Positions 44,852 through 56,508 of a stretch of 64,000 nucleotides of DNA are shown here, piece by piece. The notes beneath the pieces were generated by a model. The model was not told the origin of the DNA, did not search any database, and saw only the letters and a program-made list of their open reading frames with translations. Made by a program: the position numbers and the translations under genes. Source of the DNA: Scytalidium lignicola (lineage: Eukaryota > Ascomycota > Leotiomycetes); assembly GCA_002812745.2 (NCBI GenBank), contig NCSJ02000119.1, positions 57,434-121,433 of the forward strand. The letters are read 5' to 3'. The first letter of the stretch is position 1. Every line of letters starts with the position of its first letter.

Positions 44852-46281
44852 TTATGTCAACTGCATGGTATTTCTAAAACTTTCTTGAAATGGTAAATCT
44901 GCAATGTATCTTCCAATCAAGACAATTTTCCCCTCCGAAGCTGGGACGGCTCTAGCATCGTCTTTTCGTTCGTCTAGGATCTCAAATATGTCCCTAACTC
45001 CTTGAACAATCTTGACTTCTCCATTACTAAGAGGCAATCTAGCCTTTAATCTATGAATTTCCAGAGTACTGTCTTCTGATGTCCTAGCGCCAGCTGTTGA
45101 CCCTAGATTAGGTAGGATTGAGTCCCATAGCATGGATCTAAGCCATTCATCTAGTTTAGCTAACTGACTCTCCTCTAGTACTGGTACTGGTACTGTAACT
45201 GTTGCTATTGACTTGAAATTTGTCAGCGACCATTAAATGAAAGACAGTTGGGGGCGTACTGGATCTAAATGGCTATGTCCCTTATTTGCAACTTCGAGAG
45301 CTCCCACCTCATCGTATGCATGCAAGTCAAGCAGGAATCCTTCAAGTTGTGGTACTTGGCCGTGCTTCGTTACATGGATCTTGGCCAATCCATTAATGGC
45401 CTGTATCCGGTCTTTGACTGCTTGCAGTTCTTCTTCGCTAACGAGATCGGATTTATTAATGACGATCACATCAGCATGGGATATTTGAAGATGAGCAGTG
45501 GTCAGGAGTGGTCCCTTGTGACCTTCATGTTCCTTGTGTTGGATAGTTTCCTCAACTGGCTCGTCAAGACTCTTCACAATGTTTTTTGCGTCTACTAAGG
45601 TGACAATGCCATCTAAATAGATAGTACTTCCAAGACCTTCGTCAACCCAAAATAATGGAGCAATGTTTCCAGGGTCAGCAAGGCCGGTCGTTTCGAGGAG
45701 AATGTAGTCGAATGCACCTTTCCTATCCATTAAAGATTCGATGGCGTTGACTCCTTGATCTCTGCACAGTATCAGCACCTTCTTATTTGAATCGATGCTG
45801 AGGGGTACTACTTTACGGAACAGCAAATACATCCATTCCCTACTTCAAGCCATTCTTCGACTTGTTGGCCATCTCTATTGACGGTTAAGGATTTTTCAAT
45901 GTCCACGGCTATAGAATTCTTTCCATTAATATCTATTACATTAAACGAACACCTTGCGGTATATACTGACAGTCACCAAATTCTACGAGACACGCTTATC
46001 AGCTCGGTTCAAATTTTGATTTCGTAAATTTACCATTAAGTATAACAGCTATTTTCTTTCCATGCTGCTCAGTCAGAATGTAATTTAATAACGTTGTTTT
46101 TCCGGCACCAAGATAGCCTTTCTCTTCAGTTAATAGTAGTTTCTCATGTGAGGTATAACCCTGACTTGCCAGTGACTATTGATATTGGCACTTTAATAAC
46201 GGGCGGTTCTTCAATTATTGCATCATCACCATTCGCAGTATCCACTAGAAGTGGTGGTACTTCATCTTCATCCATATTCAT
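44852..46281 (-). CDS. CobW/COG0523-family GTPase (metal chaperone type)
   Basis: Six exons: 46170-46281, 46034-46117, 45971-45982 (12 nt), 45812-45908, 45260-45761 and 44852-45211, giving 388 residues, the normal length for fungal members. Splicing restores the motifs: Walker [15 protein letters not shown] across intron 1, [15 protein letters not shown] across introns 2 and 3, the metal-binding CxCC in NGCICCSVK across intron 4, then [10 protein letters not shown] (Walker B region) and NKSDL for guanine recognition. The C-terminal domain follows [13 protein letters not shown]. Such GTPases insert or deliver zinc or cobalt to target proteins (for example ZNG1 to methionine aminopeptidase). 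Intron 1 (46118-46169) has a GC donor, GCAAGT. It is divergent from the MOB3 gene by 300 bp, and a MITE lies 131 bp past its stop. Confidence 0.93.
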
Positions 46282-46581
46282 TTTTACTGTAGAAATTTAA
46301 CAAAGCTCAAAGTAGTTTGAAACTAAGATAACTCGTTTCACAACTGAAGAAAAGAATCATCGACGCCTTGTCAATTGCCACATCCCTGTATGTTTTAGCG
46401 TCTCTTTGCCATTGGTTGACGCGAAGCGCCTTGATCGACGGCGCTTGGCCTCGCTGGCCTTGCAAGCTCACAGAGAGCTCAATCCCCAATTCCTCCTCAA
46501 CAACGGATCTCGAAATCGAGGATAAACACCAGCGTGCCTAAGGGGTACTGAAGCTCAAGAAGGGCTGCGTCTCAATCCACA

Positions 46582-47815
46582 ATGTCTATGCCACCGAGTT
46601 CTCCAAGGCTTCCAAGCCCGCCTCCTCCAACCGAGATACAAATCGGACCCAAGTCACCCATGGGCGGTCCTCCCACCACGGAATCTCCAGCTGAACGAAG
46701 CATTATTGAAGCAAATGCAAGCAGACGCATTCATCCTGGTACAAAGGCAGCCGATATGGCAGCTGGCCCGCCTCTCGTACCCCTCAGCGAAGTAGACTCT
46801 TGAAATTTTATCACCTTAAACGGCTAGCTAATATTTTACAAGCTCGATTCAGCCTTCCAACTCCAAGAGCATTTAAAAGCACTACACTACCAATACACCA
46901 AGCCTCCACAAAGCGACCATACAGTTGCTATAACTCGTGAGACAGCGACCCTTATTGCCTCTCAACCAGAAGGATTAGATAGCTCTCTATGGCTCTACGA
47001 ACTCTGTCGCTTTTTGATCAACAAATGCAATGATCTCATCATTGGCTTTCTCTTCGATAACCCTCCATGTTCGGCAACTACGTGTCCTGAGATGCGCGCC
47101 AGCGAATGGCAATTTCTTTGTGCTGTCCACGAAACACCGAAGAGCTGCTGCGCTATCGATTACTGTTGCCATACACTAGACTGGGCGACCAACATTGTCA
47201 CGAGTCAGAAGATATTCCCTAGCAGGCTCAGCTTAGGCGCAGGCGATGCGATGGATGATCGCGGAGCAGGCGTGAAGCATCTCGTTAATATATTTAGGAG
47301 GTTGCACAGGATATTTGCGCACGCTTGGTTTCAACACCGAGGTGTATTCTGGCAGGTGGAAGGGCAGACGGGACTCTATGTCCTATTCAAGACAGTTTGT
47401 GATACCTACGAGCTTCTTCCTGCTGAGAATTACAAGCTTCCTCCCGAGGCTGAAGGCTTAGAGCCTCAAGAGGATGGGAAGGCCGCAGTGCCTGTTCCTT
47501 CGGTTTTGAAGTCAGATTCGGGTTCAGTGAGGTCAAAACAAGAGGAGGAGGAATACTTGAGCACAAGCCGTACCAATACTAGACGGCACATTCGGCAATC
47601 ACCTTCTGTTGGCTCTGCGGTCACGACTGTTCTGGAGGCAGATGAAGAGGATCAGGATGTCAGGCAAAGAATGCGGGACATGCAAATTACCGAAGAGGAG
47701 GGAGAAACTGAAGTACCTGTTATTGTTGAGACCTATGAAGCAGACAAGCCCGAAGTTACTGCAGTCAAAGAGCCTGGACTCGAACCCGGACCTGGACCCG
47801 AACTCGAACCAAAAT

Positions 47816-47870
<55 letters not shown>

Positions 47871-48144
47871 GGAGCCAGAGCAACAAGTGGAAGATAAACT
47901 AGAGCATAATGATGTGGAGGCCGATACGAAGCCAGCCGCGAAAGAAAATGAACCTACTACTTCTATGGATAATCTTTCAAAAGAAAAGGAGTCTCAAGAA
48001 TTGAATGGAGAGGCTGAAGAGGCAAGCCCACAGTCAGCAGTTCCAGAAGAGAAGAGCGAAGCCATCCCAGAAGCTGGAAAGGATAATACCACAGAAGGCT
48101 CTGAAGCGAAAACAGAAGAAAACAAAGCGGCGGCAGAAGAATAA
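46582..48144 (+). CDS. MOB3: Mob3/phocein, STRIPAK subunit
   Basis: Two exons, 46582-46791 and 46843-48144, with a 51-bp phase-0 intron (GTAGAC donor, AAG acceptor), encode 503 residues. The Mob fold spans about residues 70-300, with the zinc ligands Cys and Cys in CSATTC and His and His in HAWFQH, and the phocein-like blocks SLWLYELCRFLINKCNDLIIGFLFDNPPC and FKTVCDTYELLPAENYKLP. Phocein is a core part of the STRIPAK phosphatase-kinase complex; in Sordaria and Neurospora MOB3 is needed for hyphal fusion and fruiting. The last 200 residues are acidic and disordered, with a Glu-Pro dipeptide array encoded by a hexanucleotide repeat at 47815-47880. An internal ATG at 47014 would cut the Mob fold. 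Confidence 0.93.
47815..47880 (+). repeat. (CCAGAA)n coding repeat, Glu-Pro array
   Basis: About ten near-identical hexamers encode alternating Glu and Pro in the tail of the Mob3 protein. The array is a multiple of three, so length changes keep the frame. It is likely to vary between strains. Confidence 0.9.
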
Positions 48145-48532
48145 TTATGATATCATTGATGAAATCGTTATAATATGTACTAATAAGATACCCATGTAAA
48201 ATACAAAAAATCCTTTGAGACTAATTAATACAGCCCCGGTTGAAAAGAAGAAGAAAATAGTATTGTTCCGTAGTCCAAAAACGCCTTTGCTAATGCCTGT
48301 GAGATCGCACAGTTCTGAACCAATGTGGATCGGGTATCAAAACCATCTTCATGAATCGGGACTTTTTCGTCTCCATTCCTTTTGTAGCTCTAGCCACTAC
48401 CTGAAGACATGAAACGGCCACCCCTATCGATGTCTCAGGAATTATCATTAAAGAATGCAGAATTTCATTTTGCTAGTCGTGGCAACCATCAAGCGTTTAA
48501 TAGACCATCCTCAGTTTCTCTTTAGAGACCCC
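48145..48532. other. Convergent 3' region between MOB3 and the DUF7053-like gene
   Basis: 388 bp with no supported gene, RNA or repeat. Confidence 0.6.
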
Positions 48533-49468
48533 TTACTCCAACTCTGCATAATGGACGGCAGGTTCTGCTTGAGAAGACGAACTTGGCAACTCAACCGGGA
48601 GCGCGGACGAAGAATGGTTTCGATAATGTCCACCCTGGTGGAAGACCTGACTCTGAGAAGGAACGAGCAAGGATACGGGACGCGAATTATCGAGATTTTG
48701 CCACTGTGAGCTGCTTTGATGTCCACTCTGTGCCATGGTCTCGGCGTATGAAGGCGCGGCGCTCGAAGAGCTTAATGGCCTTGGATAGAGAGAAGAGTCC
48801 TTTGAATCCAGAGACTCCCGGTACTTCTGATTATGGCCATGGATGCTTCCGGTGGAGCTGATAGTGGTTGCGAATGAAGACTGGCTAACAACTGGTGTTA
48901 ATGAGGATCGAGGACTTCCCACTAATGATGAGTGCCTTGTAGAAGATTGCTCAATCTGCGTCTTCACCACTAATCGTCCCACCAGCTGTTCATGTGCCTT
49001 CTTCAAGGTCTTCTTGACGAAAGAGGTCATAATGACATTGCATTTCAATTCGACATCTTCTCGGAGGTAAAGGCCTTGAAGTGGTGCGCCTAGACCTAGT
49101 TCAACTGGTTGTGCCACCTCTCCTGGCAAGGTACCACCCAGCGTCCACTTTCCCTTGACATCGACACCCATGGGAGCGTAGCAATGTGTCTGAAGTCCAT
49201 TTGGGAGGTCGTGAAATACCGCATAGTAAGATATCTTGCCAGACATCATACCGCCCGGAAGATATTGTACCCTATCGGTCAACTTGTACCAGACGCAGTG
49301 GTATTCTTCTGCCGTAGCATGTGGTGGAGGCTTGCAACGATGACGTTCTTCAACAAGAGGGTTCAAATCGATCATCTCGATATGGCTACGTAAAGTCTCC
49401 ATGACAATCTCTCTTGAGACTCCTGGCGGGAGGGGGGTAACGGTTGTGAACAGGGATCGTTTAGACAT
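48533..49468 (-). CDS. DUF7053-like (SRPBCC/START-fold-like) hypothetical protein
   Basis: A single exon of 311 residues. The first 185 residues are conserved-looking, with SRSLFT-type start (MSKRSLFTTVTPLPPGVSRE), LNPLVEERHRCKPPPHAT, YKLTDRVQYLPGGMMSGKISYYAVFHDLPNGLQTHCYAPMGVDVKGKWTL and FVKKTLKKAHEQLVGRL. These match the DUF7053 family found in many filamentous fungi, whose fold is thought to be like ligand-binding polyketide-cyclase/START proteins. The remaining 125 residues are Ser-rich and disordered. No catalytic residues are known; a lipid- or small-molecule-binding role is inference. The first ATG of the frame is used. Confidence 0.8.
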   Translation of the reverse strand: MSKRSLFTTVTPLPPGVSREIVMETLRSHIEMIDLNPLVEERHRCKPPPHATAEEYHCVWYKLTDRVQYLPGGMMSGKISYYAVFHDLPNGLQTHCYAPMGVDVKGKWTLGGTLPGEVAQPVELGLGAPLQGLYLREDVELKCNVIMTSFVKKTLKKAHEQLVGRLVVKTQIEQSSTRHSSLVGSPRSSLTPVVSQSSFATTISSTGSIHGHNQKYRESLDSKDSSLYPRPLSSSSAAPSYAETMAQSGHQSSSQWQNLDNSRPVSLLVPSQSQVFHQGGHYRNHSSSALPVELPSSSSQAEPAVHYAELE

Positions 49469-52295
49469 CTTTAGGGATGTTTGGCAGGTGCTTTGCCAAC
49501 GCCAACGCCAACGAGATAGGTATTAGAAAGGGGGGGTGTCGGATCTAACACCGTAAAAATATTTATGATAGAGACTCAAGAGGGAAAGAAAATCGAGAAC
49601 AGCGAGATAGGAAAGATAAATGCGCTTACATTTAATTTAGAGGGAGATGTGAGACTGGCGACAGTGAAAGCTTAAAGGATGCAACTGGCTCCCTCTCCCA
49701 GCCCATGGAGATATCTATTTCTGGCTACGGACAGACCTCGCACCGAAGCCCTAATACAGCACCAGCAAGTCACTGTCTGCGTCTTGGACGCCAACTGGAG
49801 GACTTGTCTTATCCTTCTGACGTGAGACCAGTGATGTGCTCGCTGGCGCCGGTTAAGAATATCCCAAGCGAAGGCTATGCGGGGTCGCCGAGAGATCTGA
49901 TAGGCCGCCGTCGAACACCACCCTCGTCGTGGCTTGGGCTCTGTCAGCAGCCATATCCGTTCCTGTCCATTTTCTTACTGACGACCCTGCGATCTAATTA
50001 GAGACATTAATCATACTACAGTAAGTATGTCCGTACTGCATATCGTCTCTAGGGTCTTGGTTTTGTTTTGTCATGCTCATCCTAATGCATCTTGCTAAAC
50101 AGCACTGTTGCATATCTCTTCTGCTTCCCCTAGTTTTCTTAGTAGCAGTGCAATTGTGATACATAATAATTGCTACCCTGTGCAACCGGATTGCGAAAGA
50201 TAAAACCCTTGCTGATCGATCTAGCAGGCAGGATGAATCTAACCGCAAGGTCACAAATTTGTTTATCTGCAACGCGGGCACGGCCAGCAGAAAATAGCAA
50301 CACTAATCCATTATCCACCGTCATTTCCCAGTAACGGTGTTCATGGTACTCGTATTTTGAAGCAGACAAATATTGCAGACTCGGTCACAACCGTTACCTA
50401 GACAGTAATTGTGAATAATGATGACAGAAACTTCGAATTTCTAACATAACTCCGTGGAATCCCGAATCACACATCCATGCCGTTGCGGCCGTTGGATCCG
50501 TCAATGTTATGAGGGACTTGTTAATGGAGTAAGATTGTACCTCGTAGCCGTTCCAGCCGAGGTATACTATGAGAACAATATCGACGCAGAATCAACGCAA
50601 TCTTAGTTTTAAAAAGGTCCCTCCAAGTTATAGACATGGTAGACTCGGTGGTGGTAAAATGGCTATGGTGAATTTTGAAGATGAAAAGTGTCTGTGTATG
50701 AGTGTCAACGGAGGCATAAGAGGTAGTCGAGGAGCACATCTGTGGAACTAGTCCGAAGCATAACTGATTGTTTTAACGCCATGTGTCCAATAGAGCAATA
50801 CTTCGTTCCTCCGTGAAGGAATCGCCCATGCCATGAAAGGCTGTATGGGAAATTTTAGGACTTTTCCGGTGTACCAAGAGATCTTGAGGACATATAAGCA
50901 CGCAAGGTAATACATCCGATCGCACAGTTGGTAAAATATTCTCACCCTGTAATGAACATAGATTAGTTCATTTTTGGTTTGCGTTCTAGTATCGAGGCCT
51001 TATCCTTACAAGTGAAGCACAAGTTCCTGAGGAAGTTATTAACTTCTCATAACCATTTAACAGTCGTGAGCCTGTTTTGCGGGAATTGATAAAGAAAATC
51101 CAATCGTTTCGCTGTTGTGAGCCTATTCTGAAACGAAAGACCAAGTGAAGCCATCGATATATCTTAAAACTGAGCAGGTGTCTATCCACCATACGTCATA
51201 TGATAGGCATTATGAAATTTCATGACCTAATCATCAGAAGGTATTCTACCTGTTGAAGAATCGGCATTGTATTAACAAGCAATGCGTTCTATGGTAACGA
51301 AGAAACGTATGCCAACTACTCCTAGAAAGGCTGCCAGCGGACCTGGCCCTGGCATAGGAACCATGCTAGAGAAATGCTTACTCATGGAAAAAACATTACC
51401 TCATGAGTTTAGACTGCATCACTGGTGCATGACCACTATCCTAGCATTGTCTATAGGTAGTCCCTTGGTTCACTACATAATTATTGTCATGCCACTACAT
51501 CCTCGCCCTGTTTACATAGACTGGATTGCTACATTTAACTTTGAATGTTCAAGTATGAGGCAAGAAGCTTGTTGGTGACGGCATTGGACGAGAAACAGTA
51601 AATAAACTAATACCACTCATTCCTAAATTTCTATGTTGCATACTATAAGAATTGGGCGGAGCGGAAACTATCCTCGATCCACAAATCTTAGACGCTGAAA
51701 CAAAGGGATCCAGAAATCACTAAATTGAGAAAGGATGAGTTAGGAAGAAGAAATTGAAGATATGGAGCTGCTACGTGAGAAAGTCAGAACTTCCTTTCAA
51801 CCATCTCCTGTGACAAATTATCAAAGTGTCGATTTTTGTTCTGGACTCCAGCTCGAAGCCCATGTCAATATATATGAGCATTCTCGACTTAAGATAGCAA
51901 AGCAAAACAAAAGCAAATAAGATCCTGACTAAAAATGTAAAAGTGAAGAACAAATGAATAATAATACTTNCGACACAAACTTTCAAAATATAAAAGCGAT
52001 CAACTTATCTCGGGCATACACAGCTAGCGGCAGATTTACCAATATTCCAACAAGTGAAAGGTGATGTATGACCTCCACAAACCTGGAATAGCGGGAATAT
52101 TAAATTGACGTTAACAATAGCAGTCAAAGCACACGATATAACTCGCTCAAAGCTGAAAATATACCAAGTGCGCTAATGGCATATCTGCCGAACCGTAACC
52201 GACTCTACTCCGAGACCTGAATATCAACCTCGAAACATCTCCCAGCTCTCGAAATCGAAAACCACCTATTGCCAGCGCATTGCGAATTCCACGAA
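49469..52295. other. Intergenic, 2.8 kb, divergent, no supported gene
   Basis: It separates the DUF7053-like gene and CDC73, which point away from each other. The frames are short (up to 98 codons) and without domains. One N lies at 51970. The last 150 bases form the CDC73 promoter. Confidence 0.55.
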
Positions 52296-53662
52296 ATGGC
52301 AGCTGCAGATACCCTCCCCGGCGATCCTTTACTTCTTCTCCGACAATCAATAGCCTCAGGGAGTGAGATTATTCCAGTAGAAAGTGAAGATGCCTCCGCA
52401 GCCTCAGATGTTGGTCTAGCAAAGGCGAAATATCTCCAATTCTCTGCTCCCAATCAAGTCTCCATACCGCTGAATACTCCCACACGCTTTGTCTCATCTG
52501 GACAGCCTGTTGATCTTAGGAGCATATACTTCGCGTGGCTGAAGAGAGAGGTTGCGATCCCAGAATACAATGGCTCCGCCCAAGCTTTGAACGCGGAATT
52601 GGCAGATGAAGGAGGAGCAGGTGAAGAGGTGCAGAATCTGGCCTTTGTGGAGAGACTGGATTTGATTACATGGTTGGAAGGTGCCTCTGAAGAAAGTGAA
52701 TACATCAAACCTTTGGCGTCAGACATATCCACTGCTGCTGCGTCTGCGCAGGTCGCGTCTGGCGCAGCAGGAGGAATTGCACCAGTTACTAGTGGAGCCG
52801 TTGGACGCCAGGGAAAGACAATCGACCCTCGACTTGCTGAGATTTACAATGGTGAGAGAAAGACGGGTGATAGGAACAGCGTTTTGCGGGGGATCAAGCC
52901 TACGGTAAGAGCTTTTGACCCAGCGATGCATGCAATATTTTATGAGATGAAAGACGTCGATTGAATATGGACTGACTCTTTTTGTGTTGCTGCTACTAGG
53001 ACTTCTCTCATGTGCGCAAACTCGCAGCACCATTTACTTCGCGGAAAGCAGCACAAACTGCAGCTGCCAACCTAGCAAACAACCCTACTCTGGCAATAAA
53101 CCCCAAAGGCAGAAGTGGTCGACCGGATCCCATCATACTTCTCTCTCCATCTGCTTCCTCTCTTCTTCGAATGTCTAATATCAAAGCATTCCTTGAAGGA
53201 GGTTCCTATATACCTGCTGATTCTTCTAGCTCCACATCCAGCTCCTCCGCCTCCATTCTGCATATTACGCGATTAATACCTTCAGTTGACCCAGCACGTC
53301 CTATGCGGTTCATCATTGTCGAGACGCCTGAACAGTTCAAGCCGGAGTATTGGTCGAGGGTTGTAGCAGTGTTCACGACTGGCCAGGTGTGGCAGTTCAA
53401 GAGTTACAAATGGCAGCAACCACACGAGCTCTTCAGACATACGCTAGGGGTCTATGTTGGATGGAGAGGAGACCATATACCGGATACGGTGAAGAGCTGG
53501 GGAAGAGGAGTTCTAGGAACTCAAGTAGACAAGTGGAATCAGGGCGCCAGTGCCGCAAGTAGATGGCGGGATAGGGAGGTTGTGGAAGGCATATGGAAAG
53601 GTATTGAGGATAATATGAGGAGTAAGGGATGGAGGAGAGATGCTGGACCGATTAATATCTGA
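52296..53662 (+). CDS. CDC73: Cdc73, Paf1 complex subunit
   Basis: Two exons, 52296-52904 and 53000-53662, with a 95-bp phase-0 intron (GTAAGA donor, TAG acceptor), encode 423 residues. The N-terminus has DPLLLLRQSIASGSEIIPV and the FAWLKREVAIPEYNG segment; the middle has the RNSVLRGIKPTDFSHVRKLAAPF block across the splice; and the C-terminal Ras-like domain reads PIILLSPSASSLLRMSNIKAFLEGGSYIP, RFIIVETPEQFKPEYWSRVVAVFTTGQVWQFKSYKW and FRHTLGVYVGWRGDHIPDTVKSWGRGV. Cdc73 links the Paf1 complex to the phosphorylated polymerase II tail and Spt5 during elongation and supports histone modification. The reading frame extends nine codons upstream of 52296 only from a non-ATG codon. Confidence 0.96.
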
Positions 53663-55939
53663 TACCAAAATGACATGGTTAAAAAAGCTTAATAATTTGT
53701 GTATATCTGCTGGGAAACGGACGAGGTAGATGGAGCATTTTTGCGCACTGGAGTAATTGGCGTAAAGGAGCTTAAGGGTGGATAGATATACTGATTGGGA
53801 TGGCCAAAAAAANGCCAGAGAAAGACACAATTCAGAGACATCGATATTTTATTGAACTATAACACAATGGAAGGTGTAATTCTGTAACTGTCCAACACTT
53901 ACCAATTGTGATTTAGATGCTAAACATGAAGTCTTCAAAGGAAGGAAGAGCCTGCTGTCATATGCAAATCATCTGCTTTCCCGAAATGATGCAGCAAAAA
54001 AATACACAGTACTTTTTATCTCGTTTGGTCCATGCGAGCTCGTCCCCTCATCCCTTCCCCCTGCATTTCGGCTTAGACATTTCGGTCTCCTAATAATCAA
54101 CCACCCGATTTAAGAGGACAGATATCCCAGGATTTTCTGACGTCGAAACGGCTGTTACACCATCTGCAGGCTGATCGAAAAGAAAAGTGTAAGGCGTTGA
54201 GAAAAGAAAAAANGACATAAAAAGAAAAAAAAANGGAGGTAGGAATGAAAGTGGTAAGCAGCCAAAGCCAAGCCAAATTTTGGGCTTTCACCATCGTCAT
54301 CGGGGACCTCGTATTATCTCCTTTTGGGTGATTATGCATAAGGCTGATCTCGAAAAAAAAAATACGCCACGACTGAAGACAAGAATAAGAGTGAGTGTGA
54401 TACCTACTAGCAAAACCTATCGGCCGTTAGGGAATTGGGAAGGAAGGAAAGGGGAAAAAATTATACCCACTGTCTCCTTTTCCTCTCTATCTGCAAGCAT
54501 TCTGCAATCGTGGTTGGAGTTATTTTTCTGCAACATAACGGGGGAGGCAATCGAAATTTTATTCCTTGCACTTGCATTTAGTTGGGTCACTGAAGAAGAG
54601 AGACCATTTTGTTTTTGTTTTGGCTTCTACGATGACAACAGCAGCAACAGTAGCAACAGTAGCAGCAGTGTGGATATATTCCAAAGGTCTATCTGCATCC
54701 ACGTATGTCGAGGAAGTGTGGAGTGGATTTTCGTTGGAGCAGTCCATCTACTATCTTAGGAGACAGGCCGGTGCTAGTGGGTATGTCGGGAAAAGGGGGA
54801 GAAGGGCTTGGTTGTAGAAATCGAGGTGCATAACATGATGCGTCTGTCTTCCATGCTTGCAGAAAAAAAGAAGGGAATTTTCATCTTGTTCGTCTGTTCA
54901 TTTTGCCCTGTCTTGCTTTGGTCTGCTTGTATGCCTTTTCTGCTCAGAAAGGTATTCCGGAGATGGGTTGCGACCCGCGTTGGATTCCTGCAGCTGCTGA
55001 GCCCTCCCTTTTTCCCTAGCTGCTTTGGCCGTGTTCCCCGGCGGGAGTGGAGGTTTACACGTGGTGGTAATGGATTAGATGGGTCGGCCAGGTGAGTCAG
55101 ACAGTCAGACAGTCAGTCAAAGGAACGGACAGAACAAGTTTCTAGGATAGGGGAAGATGCAAACTGACGAGAGATAGGAGGGATGGAAGGGAATCAGAAG
55201 GTGCAGAGGAACATCGAGACCAGAATGGAAAGCAGACAACAGGAAAAAAAAGGAGACTCATGTTTTCCCTTATGGTGGCTTAGAACAAGGGTGCCGGTCT
55301 CAGCTCCGTCAATTCTTGCATGTTTCCATTCCACATGGTGGTGAGCCTTTTGCTTGACCGCTTATGAGGCCCAGTGGATGGTCGCATTCTCTCCAACCTC
55401 TTCGGATGAATGGTTAGGAAAACGAATGAATTTGCAGATTGGTTTCTTTGTTGTACCTTTGGTCTGCAATCAGCCAGCCTTAAACATTTTGCCCGCCAGA
55501 CAGAGATACAGACAGACAGACAGATAGCTGAACTGACTCTGACATGGATTCAACCTGTTGCACTAAGCCGGTAACAGGGCATTCACTTTTGTGACAGGTC
55601 TCTCCCTGTGTTTGAGTGCAATGGACGCGTCAAAGAAATGAGTTGTCTCCATCTTACTCTGGAGAATGACGGAGAATGGTCGGTAGGTGGAAACGGGAAA
55701 TTCAAGGCGGAACCCCGACTTCTTTTTCAGGCTGAAGATCTCGTGAGTAAACTTGTACAGCACAAGAGTTGTTTTCGCAGGCAAATCCTAGCAACAATTT
55801 TATCTCTTAAAGAAAAATACGGGGCAATGCGCTTTTTGATATGAAAACTTTATGACTACTGTGGAATACCATAGCTTCCTTGTTACGGTATTTACCCAAT
55901 CCACTCGTCTTTCACAAGAAAACAATTACATTACTTGCA

Positions 55940-55977
55940 CAGTACAGTACAGTACAGTACAGCACAGTAACAGTAAC
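55940..55977. repeat. (CAGTA)n microsatellite
   Basis: Five-base units CAGTA/AGTAC repeated about seven times with two changes. Same words recur singly through the following 8 kb. Confidence 0.85.
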
Positions 55978-56483
55978 AAGACCGGGATCTCCGAGATGGT
56001 TAGCGGTGCGGGCCTGGTTTTAGTGAGTAATTAGTACTGGAAGGAGTAGTTCTGCTACCGTTTAGTACGAGTCTGTATGCCTCTATAGGTTAGTACGCAA
56101 AGAGTGGGTAAAAAAAGGGAAATACGGGAGTGCCGTAACCTAATGCAGCTCTCTCTGCACTTGCTGCTTGAAATAATACCAATTTACTCACCTTGTAACC
56201 AGTAGGTACTGTAATAGATTCTGCAAAAGACCCCAGCGCGTAGATGCAGCAAGTGCAGTGAAAAAAAATCATGTATCTACTTTTCTCAGTACAACATCTA
56301 ACAAGTTTTACAGTTACAGTAACTTAACTGCATCTTTTTGTTTTGCTTACGCATAATTAAAACCGACGACGTCGTGACTAGCTCAGGAGAAGAAAAAAAG
56401 GCAACCAGCTCTAGAATCAGCCCACCTGCAACGCAAATCAAAATCAAAACAAAAACAAGGCTGAAGCTAGACAAAGAAGGGAA

Positions 56484-56508
56484 ACACACACACACACATA
56501 CACACACC
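56484..56508. repeat. (CA)n microsatellite
   Basis: About twelve CA units with one interruption (CATACA). Confidence 0.85.

Noticed and set aside
55981..56032. tRNA-start-like sequence GAGATGGTTAGCGG
   Set aside because: No T-arm or pairing acceptor end follows at tRNA distance.
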